This document shows, piece after piece, positions 37,146-48,541 of a stretch of 64,000 nt of DNA. The number at the start of each line of letters is the position of its first letter. Position 1 is the first letter of the stretch. The notes beneath the pieces are model-generated. The model was not told the origin of the DNA. It saw only the letters and a program-made list of their open reading frames with translations, and did not search any database. Source of the DNA: Cytospora piceicola (taxonomy: Eukaryota; Ascomycota; Sordariomycetes; Diaporthales; Cytosporaceae); NCBI GenBank assembly GCA_023375675.1, contig JALQBC010000032.1, positions 434,001-498,000 on the forward strand, given 5' to 3'. Made by a program: the position numbers and the translations under genes.

Positions 37146-37806
37146 ATGGGCTCCAGCGCTTCCAAGACCGCAGCGCAAAGCACCGTTCGCAAATTCCCAA
37201 ACCGACCCCCAGGCTCAGCTGCTTCCGCTGCAGCAGCTTCGAGGCCAGCGCCAAGTCGAAGACCGCCGCCTCCACAGGCTTCATATACAAAGGACGAAGG
37301 TGCGTGCCTCTGCTGGGCGAAGAAACTCCTATCAACAGCTCGACACCTACTGACATGCAAATACTATAGCAATCCGCGAGGATGCCTCCGACAACACCAT
37401 CCGCCCCGACTATGCGCAGCGCCTCCGAGAAATAGGCGTCGTCCAGCCGAACCCCACGTATTCCTCGTCCTCAACCGCCTCGACGGCCTCGTCCCCACTG
37501 CGACAGACGGATAACAGTGGGCCCATATTCCCTTCTCCCTCGAGCAACCCCGTCCTCGCTGCGCTCGAGGCCCGCAACAGAATCCAGCGGGAGGCCGATG
37601 AGGAGTTCCAGAGCCTGGGCCTCTCCAGCGGGAACGGGAGGAGGTTCCTCACCTCGGGCATGATACGCGACGTGCTTGTCATGAGGGAGAGGGGCGCGAG
37701 CGAGGGGGAGATTGAGAGTCGATTTAATCTCAGGAGAGGTGTGGTGAAGAGGCTGGGACGAAAGAGTTTGTACCAGCCTGTTGATGGGGTGCCTGACGAA
37801 ACGTAG
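37146..37806 (+). CDS. Small protein, N-myristoylation signal and helix-turn-helix-like C-terminus
   Basis: Exons 37146-37299 and 37370-37806 join in phase 1 (GTGCGT donor, CTGAC branch, ATAG acceptor), giving 196 residues. The start MGSSASKTA fits an N-myristoylation signal (G2, S at 5-6, K7). A proline/alanine/serine-rich linker follows. Residues about 115-185 are predicted helical: ARNRIQREADEEFQSLGL, then FLTSGMIRDVLVMRERGASE and RFNLRRGVVKRLG, which reads as a helix-turn-helix-like module found in an ascomycete protein family of unknown role. A mitochondrial or membrane-peripheral site is possible but not shown. The gene looks intact. Confidence 0.82.
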
Positions 37807-38279
37807 AGAGCTTACGGGGAAATTTCTCTTCCATGTTGTTATTTGTCAGTCCTCCAGGGACTCGATGAGTCTGCCAAGGTCCTCTTCGTTGAAAAAGAAA
37901 GTCTGAGTGGCTTCGAACTTACCCGCTGAGGTACTTGGAACACGACTTTGCACGGCCAGCTAGAACCCATCTCCAACAACCGAGGAGTAAAGAAGGCGCA
38001 GGTTCACACTCCTACCTGACTTACCCGCGCAACCGGTTCGAGTTATCTCGAGCTCTGCTGGAGACGGACGTGGAAAGCAATCAAACAACAATAACAGCTG
38101 ACGAAACGCTAAAGTCCAACGACAATATACAAGTTACTGGTGGCCTCAGGATCCCTCTTCACCTCATCCATCCTAAGCATCCCGGACCCAAGCAACAGTG
38201 TTGAGAATATGCCGACGCCTATCCATCACATCCATCACCAGAAGAATACCGAGTTATTCGAGTCTGGACTACGGACTCG
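37807..38279. other. Intergenic between convergent genes
   Basis: 3' regions of the plus-strand small protein gene and the minus-strand SDR gene. Nothing else seen. Confidence 0.5.
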
Positions 38280-39389
38280 TTACCAAGCTGCGTGGCCACC
38301 GTCCATCCTTAAGTCTGCGCCTGTCATGAAACTCGAAGCCTCGCTAAGAAGGAATACAGCAGCACCTCGGTACTCTTCTGGGTAGCTCAGCCGGCCCAGC
38401 ATGTTCTCCTTTGGCCAGTTCTCCCTCCTGTCAGGGAACTGCTCGAGCAGCGGCGCTGTCAGGGGGGTCAAGATGTAACCGGGCGAGATGGTGTTCACCC
38501 GGATCCCGTGTGGTCCCCACTCCATCGCCAAGTTTCGAGCAAGCTGCAGGACACCAGCCTTCGAAGCGTTATATGCACTGTCCTAAGTGTCAGGCCTCAA
38601 TATGTCAATGGGTTTGGGAAAGCAGTACAGACTCACGGGCATAGTAAACCCTTGTTTGCAACCGTCCCGCTCATACTTCCGATAAACACCATACTACCAG
38701 GTCTCTCCAACCGCCGCATCTGCCTGGCCACGGCCTGCGCCGTCATGAATGTGCCCGTGATGTTCACCCCAAACATCTTATCAGCGTCCTCCATGATATA
38801 CTCAAGTGCCGGGGTCTCCTGTTGGATTCCGGCGCAAGCGAGCAATCCATCGATGCGCCCGTTCTCGTCCGCAACCCTTTCCATGGTCGCGTTCAGGCTG
38901 ATGTTGTCCCGAACGTCGAGCCGGTTGTAGGACAGGCTTGTGCCGAGCTCCTGGGCTCGGTCCTGGACGCGCTGGAAGTCTGGGTCGGGCTTTTCGAGCC
39001 GGTCGACGGCATAGACTGCGGAAAACTTTGGATTAGCCGCTGGTGTTTCGGATCGAGCCCCCCGTGGGAGTACTGGAAAAGAAGTTACCTTTCGCTCCGG
39101 CCTCAAGGAGCGCCTCGCTCTGAACCAGGCCAAGCCCCCGGCCCGCGCCGCTCACTATGATGACCTTGTCTCTTAGGCTGAACTCTGGCAGTCGGCCTGT
39201 GTCACCGAACGTAAAGCCATTGGGTCGGCTGGCTGTTCCATGGAGTGACCTGGATTTTGTGAGCGATCCTGAGTTGCTTTGGGCGCCGAGCAATTTTCTG
39301 TTTAGCATTGCACGGCTCGATGATGGGGCCCTCGGCAGCAATCCCGAGACGATGGCTCTTGGGGCGATTCTACCCACTACTTTGGACAT
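38280..39389 (-). CDS. Short-chain dehydrogenase/reductase with mitochondrial-type presequence
   Basis: Exons 39389-39089, 39015-38637 and 38577-38280 close in phase to 325 residues. The first 60 residues are rich in R, S and A with few acids (MSKVVGRIAPRAIVSGLLPR...), a mitochondrial targeting-type presequence. The Rossmann motif is SGAGRGLG, the NAG-equivalent is ACAG, and the catalytic set is S (IGSMSG) with Y-N-A-S-K; the Y and K lie directly behind the third exon junction. The C-terminal RVNTISPGYILTPLT and GADLRMDGGHAAW are typical of classical SDRs of the sorbose/mannitol-dehydrogenase or gluconate-reductase type. The substrate is unknown. An in-frame TTG upstream at 39398 is not preferred over the ATG. 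Confidence 0.9.
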
Positions 39390-40903
39390 CTTGAACAACT
39401 TTTCGATCTTGGGCTCCTCCTTTCTACTCTGTGTGAGGAGATCCTCAAGTTTGTGGTGGTCACTCGGGACACACTCGCACCATCCGTATATGAGCAGCGG
39501 AAATGGGAGGACGAACTCTCAAGTACAACTTCGAGGAGAGCACAGTGAGGGCTGAGAGCCAAGAGAAAATGATATAGAATCCAGAAGTAATATATTGCTA
39601 GGCGTCTTTCCCACAACACCACGCTTACTTCTGGGGGCACACCAAGCCCTTGTACCTACTGGGGTTTCTTACTTACACAATCTCCTTCAGATCCACCGCC
39701 GGAGCTTCTCACCCAATGCCCTGGTCCAGCACATTAAGTTTGGAACTAAGCTCCACCTCGATCGCCTCGGTGTGAATACATTTTCGGTCTGCCACTATCA
39801 TCATGGTATCCTCGCTGACTAGGATCGGATGGCATTGACCCCGAGACGGACCTACGGACTTGTGAGGCTCCAGTCCTGGGTCTGTTCTGGCATTTGGATT
39901 CGACCGGGACTGGGTCCCGACGCGATGCAACATTGGCCAACGGTCTGTTGCTAGCAGCTTGGGTGGTCACGAGATGGCAGGTCAGGGGGCTTGGGGCCAA
40001 GCTTTATTCCCTGCTTCCTTGTCGTGGCCGGGTGGAAGAAACATCAGGTTCCTTATTTGGACTGTCGTCGGTATTGGGTTTGGGGTAAAGCTGGGGTAAC
40101 TGGGTCTATACCGTCTTACACATCAACCTAGGTAGCTAGCCCAGGGCCATCGGGATGTCTCTTTGTGGCAATCCGAGGGAGATCCACCAACAAAAACCAA
40201 GCATGTTCCTTCTTACACCTCTCCTTCACCTTTGCTATCGTGGTTGCTTTTCTTGGGGGATTCAAGCCACAGGCTCCTTCCTACTTATAAAACGACCGAA
40301 CAATGCCCTGATCCCTGACTTCGTGGTCTTACCGAACTGGCCATCTCGGCCCTGCTTCTGGACCTGCTTCATTGTCAACTAGGGCGGCCAGCCCTTGGAT
40401 GGCAACATCGCCACCTGCTCGTCAAGAAACACCTCACACACGCAGCGGTGGCTAAGTTACACGGCCTTCCGGCCTATGAGCGACTGGCATGCGCGGCTTC
40501 CACACGCATACCGGTGGACCGCTGCTGCTACCGGGTGGCCTCCACTCTCTCCCTCTCACATGCCACACCCGCGTGGAGCCGATCAACCACGGGACTCACG
40601 ATGCTGATCTAAGGCGTGCGGCGGGGATCTATCACCCCAGCTTGCTGGGACACAACGACCCGCCGTAGCTCCCGAGTTGCTACTGTGTACGGACGGGGGC
40701 GCGGCGGATCTGCATCCATGGCCATCTTGAAATTGGGACCATACTGTAAAGGGACCTTGCGGAGATTCTGTGTCTGGTATCAACGAGTCGTTTCCTAGAG
40801 AATCATGCTTTGGTTATGAGTCTATGGCGTGACCTCCATCCAGCCTGGGTGTGCAACACCTCGCGCTCATTTTTTGGTGTTCTCAGCAAGGTGAGTTCTG
40901 GCC
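39390..40903. other. Intergenic (1.5 kb)
   Basis: Promoter of the minus-strand SDR gene and 3' region of the minus-strand GH43 gene. A TACCTAGGTA-related word occurs near 40126. No gene supported. Confidence 0.5.
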
Positions 40904-42960
40904 TCATCCATCCGCGTTCTCAGTCACGACGTTGATACCAGTGAAGTCAGCTGGGTCTAGGACCGCCTCGTCCCTTCCAAAGGCGTATATTCCGTACATA
41001 ACACCGGCAAAAGCGCCGCCCACTGGTGGCAAGATGGTCAAATCTTCCGCAGAGCAAGTAACCTGAGCCTGTTGTTCTACGCCCGGCTGCTCGAGGGTCA
41101 AAACATATTTGCTACCCTGGCAAACGATATTGAGCCTGGAAGGCTGCGAAGCGAGTGCTACTCCCGTTTTGACCGGGGAGTCTTGGGGCGGAAAGAAGGG
41201 ATATGTCGTCTGATGTCTGTGTGAACTGGAGATGCGACCTAGGAATGTGACGACGGCAAACTCACCTTCATTACACCGGCTTGTCCAATCGCATTCCGGG
41301 TAACCACGGTTCGGGCATTTTCACCGCTAGGAGTTGCGCCGAATGTAACACCCACGGTCGCGTAGGAGAACTGGTTCCACCATAGCACTATGCCGGCCTC
41401 GTAGCCAACTCTCCGCGGGTCGAATTCCATTGTCACCTCGAATGTCTGAAAGTACGACGTCTGCTTCCTGAGCAGCATCGCTGGCGCCTCGGGACTCGAG
41501 AGGTCGTAGCAGTTGCCCCAGAGACGAAGATGGCCCGGCCTCTCGGTGAGAGAGTAGGATCGCTTGAGCGGCGTATCTAACGAGATGTCACGGTCAACAC
41601 GAAGGCGACCTTCTCGTGTGTGGTTCTAGGACTCACGTTTTTGGTACCAGCCCAGTTCCAAATCATGCCTGCTGAGATCTGCCTTCCACACGGATGGGCC
41701 CTCAGCGAGCGTGGGGCTGACTTGAGACAGGGAACCGTGGCCCCGGGTCAATAGCGAGATGTTCTTCCCCTCGTTGAAAAGAGGCCAGTCGTCAACCCAG
41801 TCTACCTTGACCAGAAACGTCTCCCTTCCTATATTTTCACCGATATGTCAGATTTATCACCAACCCCGAGAACCCAAGCATGAAGCATCACAAAAACAAC
41901 ATACCGAGCTGCGGCTCCAGCCACCTCCCATCCCCGCCCCGCAACGGCCTGACCCCCAGCAAGACGGCCCACCACCTCCCCTCCCCGTCCTCGAACACGT
42001 CGGCGTGCCCCGTCCTCTGGACCTCCCCGCCCGGGCCGTTGTACCACAGCGGGCGCCCCTGGCCCTCCCACGGCCCGTACACGCCCCGCCGGCTCCGGAA
42101 CACCCACTCCTGGTGGCCCGCCTCGGTGCCGCCCTCGGCCGTGAGGAGGTAGTACCACCCGCCGCGCGTCAGGAGGTGCGAGCCCTCGGCGAGGCCGCCG
42201 GGGGACGCCCTGGCCACGGCGGGCGGGCGGAGGGTGCGGCCCGTGGCGAGGTCGATCTCGCTGATGTGGACGGCGAAGTCCTTGAGGCTGGACCCGGCGG
42301 GGCGGTCCGAGAGGCGCCTCGTGGTCGAGAGGTAGACCTTGCCGTCGTCGTCCCAGAAGAGCTGGGTGGTTGGGTTAGTTGTTCACGGCAGAGAGGGAGG
42401 GAGAGAAGTAAGGGGGGGCGGGTCACCTACGTCTTGGTCAAACCCGGGTTCGTCGAAGTAGACTGGATCCGACCAGGCGTTGTCGTCCCAGATGTTGTCG
42501 GTATAGACATAGAATCCGCGAGGGAATATGCGCTCCTGTAGAAGAGAACGGCCGCATATATGAGCCTATGGGTTTGAATGGATTATCCAGGCCTACCCCG
42601 GAGACATACATCACTAGCCGGCCTGTACCGCTGGAACAGGCCATTCGCCAGATACCACCGCTTCTCCGCGGCCCGGTAGCGCAGCGTGCTCGCCCAGCTC
42701 CCAGCGCCAGGCTCGACGGTCCGCAGCTCGATCTGGCTGCGCCGGTTCAGGGCGTGCCCGATGAGGCGCCAGGCGAGCAGGTCCGTCGACGCGTAGATGG
42801 CGCAGCCGGGGAAGTACTCGAACGTGGAGGTGCTCAGGAAGTACGTCGCGGGGGCGTCGCGGGTGGCCGGGACGACGCAGACGGTCGGGTCTGGATTGAA
42901 GCCCCGGAGGATGGGGTTTCTGAAGGTAAACGGGTCTGGGGAGTTGGTTGAGGCGGGCAT
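40904..42960 (-). CDS. Glycoside hydrolase family 43 (beta-xylosidase/arabinofuranosidase type)
   Basis: Six exons close in phase: 42960-42610, 42535-42431, 42361-41905, 41828-41637, 41576-41266, 41209-40904; 573 residues. The N-terminal five-blade propeller begins FRNPILRGFNPDPTV with the catalytic base Asp; the transition-state Asp lies in LFWDDDGKVYL and the acid Glu in GLAEGSHLL. STSTFEYFPGCAIY and IGHALNRRSQ are typical of fungal xylosidase-like GH43. A C-terminal beta-sandwich starts around LKRSYSLTERPGHLRLWG. It would cleave xylosyl or arabinosyl units from short xylan fragments. There is no signal peptide, so it is probably intracellular, acting on imported oligosaccharides. It is divergently arranged with the CHID1-like gene. 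The activity between xylosidase and arabinofuranosidase cannot be settled here. Confidence 0.93.
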
Positions 42961-43449
42961 TGTGGTGATGTGGCTCGCTCTTCACGACACAACACAGCAC
43001 AGCACAGTATTTAGACAAGAACCGTTTTTCTATGATCAGGGACTGACGTCCTTATATTCATCTACAGCTGATGATTCTCGCTCATCATGTCGCTCATCAT
43101 AAGATACCGACCCATAGTGAGAAATCCGGTTATCAGTTGGGGCAGTAGTGTCTGCACCTCGGGCCGTATTTGTCCCCCAATGATGACCTCGAGAAGAGGA
43201 GGTAAGGGTTAGGGTCTGAGATCCACCAACAACATTTGAAGTGGGCAGCTGGTGAAGTGGACAGCTGGTGTCGACGGGCCGTCCGCACCCCTGGACTCCT
43301 TTCAGCAATGTGACGATATCGAGTTCGTTCTCTTGACTGTTGCAGACATTCGCTCGAGACCGTCTTTCAAAACACCCAGTCCCATCGGTCATACAATGTT
43401 TTCCGTACTTCAGTGATTTTTTGAGCTTGACGACACATCCCGACGAAGC
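42961..43449. promoter_or_regulatory. Shared divergent promoter region, GH43 / CHID1-like
   Basis: 489 bases separate two start codons pointing away from each other. The stretch includes a telomere-like word GGTAAGGGTTAGGG at 43201-43214. No XlnR-type palindrome was identified with confidence. Confidence 0.5.
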
Positions 43450-44820
43450 ATGGCCACCCCAGCACGACAAGGGCAGCTCAGGCCCCTTCTCACTTACCTC
43501 CTTCTCACCCTCCTCTTCGCAGTCAACGTGCAATGTGAGTTTGACGACTCTACACAGCATCCGATTGGACCGGAAAGCTCCCGCCACCACCCGAGTCTCC
43601 CAGTGCTGGGCTATGTGACGCCGTGGAACTCACGCGGCAGGGGACTTGTGGAGAAACACCGGGAGAAGTTTGACATCATCAGCCCCGTATGGTACACCAT
43701 ACATGCAAATGAGGGCGCCGGCGAGGATTTATACACCGTCAGAGGTGGCCCACCCAGCGAGGAAGATGAGGAATGGTATAAGCGGCTGCAACAGCCTCTG
43801 GACACCGAGGACTCTTCGAAACAGTTGCAGATAACGCCGCGCTTCTTCCTGGACAACTGGAAACCAGAGGACTACAAAGGCCTCGTTCTCAACGGGACGA
43901 GGTGGCAGATGCTCTCAGACGTCATCATGGACGTCGTGGAAGACATGTCCTTCGACGGCATCGTCTTCGAGTCCGGGGGCTCATACGCGCTGGGCCCGCC
44001 CCTGACGGCAGTCTCGCACGCGCTGCACGACGAGGACAAGATCCTGGTCCTCGTGATGCCGCCGGTGCGGAGGTCCGAGGACGAGAGGGCCTCGGCCCAC
44101 AACGACATGATCCTCAGGCCGCTCGCCGGGCTCTCGCTCTACATCGACTACTTCAGCATCATGACCTACGACATGACCGGCCCGGGGGGCCGGCAGGCGC
44201 GCGACGCCGCGGGCACCCCGGCGGACAGCCCGGTCCGCAAGGCCGTGGCGCAGGGGCAGGTGCGCGAGCCGGGCCCCAACACCAGCGCGGACTGGGTGCG
44301 GGACAACCTCGTCGCGTTCGTGGAGGCGTCCCAGGCCTCCTCGGCCACCGGGCAGGTGCAGTCCCCGGCGTTCCTGGAGGCGTCCGCGCGGGCCCCCCGG
44401 AGGTTCCTCATGGGCGTGCCCCAGTACGGGTACAAATACCCCGTCATGTTCATCGACAGGAGGACGGGGGACCTCGACGAGCGGCCCCTGGGGCGGACGG
44501 CCGGTGGTGCCGCCGCCGCGCCGCTGCCTGTCCTGGCGGGCGCTGGGGAGGCGGTGACTACGGTGGAGATCATGGACGTCTTGGAAGCGTCTGGGGCACA
44601 GGTGTCGAAGACTGAGGAGGGGGAGTACTTCTTCGATTATCTGAGTGCGTCCGACCAGGGCCACTGGAGGGTGTTCCTCCCAGCCAGCGAGAGCATGTCC
44701 GGGGTGCTCGACACGATACAGGAGGTCGTCGACGACGAGCTCATGTACAGCTTTGGTGGGGCCGGTGTAGCGCTCTGGGATGTCGGACAGAGTTCGGATG
44801 ACCTCCTGGCTACTCTTTAG
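43450..44820 (+). CDS. CHID1-like GH18 (chitinase domain-containing) secreted protein
   Basis: Single exon, 456 residues. An N-terminal hydrophobic stretch (LLTYLLLTLLFAVNVQC) at residues 13-29 is a signal peptide. The GH18 fold follows: VLGYVTPWNSRG, DIISPVWYTI, ITPRFFLDNW, FDGIVFESGG, IDYFSIMTYDMTGP, RRFLMGVPQYGYKY and a final VALWDVGQ. The active-site signature DxxDxDxE of true chitinases is replaced by FDGIVFES, as in the CHID1/stabilin-interacting branch, so chitin hydrolysis by the classical mechanism is doubtful. It probably acts in the secretory path or outside the cell, perhaps in sugar binding. An unusual GC-rich stretch at 44170-44560 carries many R and A codons. The gene looks intact. 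Confidence 0.9.
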   Translation: MATPARQGQLRPLLTYLLLTLLFAVNVQCEFDDSTQHPIGPESSRHHPSLPVLGYVTPWNSRGRGLVEKHREKFDIISPVWYTIHANEGAGEDLYTVRGGPPSEEDEEWYKRLQQPLDTEDSSKQLQITPRFFLDNWKPEDYKGLVLNGTRWQMLSDVIMDVVEDMSFDGIVFESGGSYALGPPLTAVSHALHDEDKILVLVMPPVRRSEDERASAHNDMILRPLAGLSLYIDYFSIMTYDMTGPGGRQARDAAGTPADSPVRKAVAQGQVREPGPNTSADWVRDNLVAFVEASQASSATGQVQSPAFLEASARAPRRFLMGVPQYGYKYPVMFIDRRTGDLDERPLGRTAGGAAAAPLPVLAGAGEAVTTVEIMDVLEASGAQVSKTEEGEYFFDYLSASDQGHWRVFLPASESMSGVLDTIQEVVDDELMYSFGGAGVALWDVGQSSDDLLATL

Positions 44821-45563
44821 TCCTGGGTTTAGATTCTTGCTGTCCTCCTGGCTGCTGCCACCCTTTCTTACTTCACCTTCCATCGGGCCAATCCCCAATG
44901 AATCTAAGTCACTGTGGTAGATGGCCGTTTTTCTCACCACCCGTTTAGATTACGCTTTGGCACTAGATGACACAGTCTTGGTCGTTGGACTGGGCATCAC
45001 CATGTCCAGCCACGCTAGAGGGGCCTATAGCTAGCACTCTGTGGAAGTAACCTGTGCTCTTGGTGAACCTCTCGGGCATTTTGTTGTCAGGACAGGAAAT
45101 GCTATCTACGAGGATCGTGTAGCTTAATACCACGCCGCTTCGCTGGTGGACGAACTGTCATTGCAGGCCCTTCTGAGTGGCGTGACGTTAGCCGACAGAA
45201 AAAGCTCAATCCAGGGAAATGTGTGGCTGCCGTATCACCTGAAGGGATAATTCATGGAAGAAGCAGTGCTGGTGCAGCCAGCATTCATAGGTTCAAGTGA
45301 GAGCCTGAAGTCATGTGGGCCGAGAACAATCCAAATTCAGATCACGACCCCGGGCATGAGTGCATGTCTTGTGACGATAATCTCGTCGCGTTAGATCCGG
45401 TCCACGGGCATTGTTCGAGCCGGCGACTTTGAGACAGGCGGTCCTGAAGATGTCATGGGGCAGGAAGAGACGAAGGGGAATCTTTGGGCTGTTTGGAAAG
45501 CTCGTCAACCATTGAGATGGGTAATACAACTCGTTCTATGTGTCTGGGTATCATTTCATCTAC
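44821..45563. other. Intergenic between convergent genes (0.7 kb)
   Basis: 3' regions of the CHID1-like gene and of the minus-strand MFS gene. No further gene is supported. Confidence 0.5.
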
Positions 45564-47753
45564 CTATAGTTTATACTCTCGCAGCAGAGGTGTCAAGGCA
45601 AACGCTAGCAATGAGGAGGCGAGTGACACAATGTGACTGTACCACAGCCCATCCACATAAGAATCCGCGACGGCCTTCGCTATATCTCCCCTGGCCTTGA
45701 ATAGATAATCGACACTTGCGACCGCCTTTGCTATAATCTGCAGACATTGTTAGCTCATCAGTCGAGTTTGGGGGTGGGGGTCCAGATTTAGCTCACCTCG
45801 TCTCGCAGCTCGGCGTCGAGATGCAACTGTACAAGCCTGGTCTCCAAGGTCCCTCTCAGTCCTGCCTGGAAGACGGCGCTGATGGCCGCTAGGCCAACGA
45901 TACAGCCGAATCCCTGAGACAGATACAGAGAAGAAACTGCCGGGGCGAGGTGTGCCTTGTCGACGGAGGCCTGGACAGCGATGAAGACGGCGCTGAGCGC
46001 CACTCCGGTTCCGAAACCACTGAAATTCCCGAGGTTAACTCAACGATCGGGCGCTGCTAGAGACAGGTGGAAATGATGACTTACCCAGGGAAAATGTACA
46101 GGGTTTCTACCCAGTTCGTCTTGCCATGCCATCGCAGCAGCAGTAGTGTGTAGGAGGTCGCCGACATCAAGGTGGCCAGGAAAATGAGCCACTTGTATTT
46201 GCCCGTCCTGGAACGTGGACAACTCGTTAGCGAATACAGCCGCGGACTTGTGGAATGGGCTAAAATCTCACTTTCGTATGAAGTAGCCAGACAGGATGCC
46301 TCCTACAGCATTTCCGATGACGGCCGGCAGGAGGTGAGCCCCGGCGGCGGTGGCACTCATCTTCTGTGTGGTTTGGAAGTAGAGCGGGACCGAATACATC
46401 ATCTAAGGGACATGTATCAGCTTTGCCATCACTACACAAGACAGGTTACGTGCTTGCCCCCAGTTGCGCAGAAACCTGCAGTGCGAGAATCGTGAAGGCC
46501 ACGACAGTGTGCCGGTTGCAGAAAAGACTCAGCGGCAGCAGCGGGTTGGTCGCCCAGTATTTCTCAGCTACCACGAACAGGGCGAGACAGACGGCCCCGG
46601 AACAGAACAAGATCGGTATGATGGGATCCGTCCAGGCGACTTTGGTTCCTCCGATCTCCAAGGGGAGTAGAACGAGGACCAGGAAGGTCGTCAGGAGAGC
46701 GGAGCCGAGGAAGTCCACTTGACGGAGCTTGCTGCGCTTGGACTCGACGACATCTGGTTCCTTCCCCTGGCGCCTCGGTTTTATGTTTGGCAAGGCCATC
46801 CAGCAGAGAAGGATGGCGAGAAGGAATATCGGCGCTTGACCGACGAAAGACCTGATGGTTGTTAGACACAACCGGACTGAAGAGAGTTCGGGAGGGGGTA
46901 GGTTTTAGAAAGTGCCAGGTACACGTAGAGAAGCCTTACATTCGCCAACCGATCACATCCGCCAGCCCACCACCCAGCGGCCCGCCCACGCACCGCCCGA
47001 TGACAGCCACGACGTTGACATACGAATTCCAGGTCGCGACCTCCCGCACGGGGACAAGATCCGTGATGACCAGGGACACTAGCACGTTGGTCCCGGCGCT
47101 GACGGAGCCGGACAGGAGCCTGCCGGCGACGGCGGCGACCATGGAGTGGGCGGTGCCGACGAGGAGGCAGCCCAGGCCGAAGACGGCGTAGCAGGCCATG
47201 ATGACGGGCTTGCGGCCAAAGACCTGGCTCAGCTGGCCGAAGGTGGTCTGGGTCGCCGTCGAGGCCAGCATGAAGCCCGTGAACAGCCAGCTCGAGGACT
47301 CGAGGGCCATGAACTCCGAGGCGATGAGGGCGTGCGTGGCCATGACTATCGAGCCGTCCGCGTTGGCGATGAAGACGGCTGGTGCGTGTTCGTGTCAGAT
47401 TGAAGGCCCGTGTTCATCAGGAGAGTCAGGGTAGGTAACGAACCCAGGAGCATAGGCAGTACGATCCATAATATTGCCTTTGGGCTCAGGTTTTCATATG
47501 GCCCCCGATCCGCAGGTCCCACGGGAGTACTGGGAGTACTGGGAGTAACAGGTGTTGCAATAGAGGCTTCCTCATCCTCGTGGCTCGAAAGAAACGAGCT
47601 GTTCTCGGAGCTGCTGTCATCGTCGCTGTCTGAAGGCGATAGGTAAGTCCCATACACGGCGGTCGAGCCCGGGTGCTTTGTTAAGGGAGACCGCTCCGTT
47701 GTGGGACCCGGGACGGAGGCATCCCTCCACTCTCGGGGTTTCGTATCCGTCAT
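45564..47753 (-). CDS. MFS transporter, vacuolar basic amino acid (VBA/Fnx) type
   Basis: Seven exons fit in phase: 47753-47444, 47378-46940, 46851-46476, 46402-46272, 46207-46085, 46019-45797, 45737-45564; 591 residues. Intron branch sites of CTAAC/CTGAC type are visible in several introns. The N-terminus is hydrophilic, S/T/P-rich and acidic. Membrane segments start at ILWIVLPMLLAVFIANADGSIV and include the MFS signature around GQLSQVFGRKPVI, GTNVLVSLVITDLVP and GGGLADVIGWR. The layout (DHA2-like, 12-14 segments) matches fungal vacuolar amino acid importers of the Vba/Fnx family, which move basic amino acids into the vacuole; substrate here is inferred. The ATG at 47753 (MTDTKPREW) is preferred; one at 47786 adds 11 residues. 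Confidence 0.9.
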
Positions 47754-48368
47754 GTCGTGCGGCGAGGGTAGGCTGAGGTATGCCAAAGGCGTCTTGTGAT
47801 TTGGGGAAGCAATTCAAGGTTCGAAATAAAGATTCAAAGTGAGTGGGACAGTGGGGGTGTTTTCTATCATCACAACTATTGAGCGGTCGCCTGGATGGGG
47901 GGCACCTGGGGGGGCACCTGGGGGGGGGTGCATTATCCCCCTGGACGCCGCCGACGTCTCGACCCGTCTGTCTATCAGGAACCTGTCTTGGTTTGTTTTG
48001 GTCGAGTTAGTGCCCGTGACGCTGTCCAACTCCACAGTCACTTCATCTCTCCCTCTTTACATTGGACAGTAGGATTCAACCAACAGATAAAAACAAACGT
48101 CCCGACGGCCGACCTCGCCGAAACGGGTCTACCAGGGCGATGGCGCCATCGGGTGAGCAAATCGCATATGCCCACTCATATCGAGCAGAACTGCAGAAGT
48201 ACCTGTCAGCCGAAAGACTGGGAATTGCAGATCCTAGACCTTTTCTTTTCTTAAAACTGTTTATGTAGCATTCCGTCAGGTCCAGTGAAATCCCCCACAG
48301 ACGGATGAACTCATTTATATTATCATACGCGGACGTACTGCAACTTTATTTTGACCACTTGATGGCCT
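47754..48368. other. Intergenic, includes G-rich tract
   Basis: Leader and promoter of the VBA-type gene. A G-rich tract at 47897-47930 has four runs of at least four G. The distal part may hold the 3' end of the micro-exon candidate. Confidence 0.5.
47897..47930 (+). promoter_or_regulatory. Possible G-quadruplex tract upstream of VBA-type gene
   Basis: The plus strand has G6, G7 and G9 runs separated by CACCT, about 145 bases upstream of the start codon of the minus-strand gene. The coding strand is therefore C-rich. Whether the structure forms is unknown. Confidence 0.4.
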
Positions 48369-48541
48369 CACTTGTCCCCTATTAGCACCATCCCCGACTG
48401 CCGACGCTTCATATCAATACATGCTGCGCATACCGTTGTAATAATTTCTATTCTGCGCAGACTTATAAGTATCATCCTTCGCAGTAGCAACCAGTCTGGG
48501 GAATTAGTACTTACCAGCGCCACCCAAAACCACCTCCTCAC

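Noticed and set aside
41759..42541. 260-codon plus-strand ORF opposite the GH43 gene
   Set aside because: Crosses introns of the well-supported GH43 gene on the other strand and is proline/arginine-rich without a domain.
43981..44940. 319-codon minus-strand ORF opposite the CHID1-like gene
   Set aside because: Antisense shadow in a GC-rich exon, rich in R, G and H, no motif.
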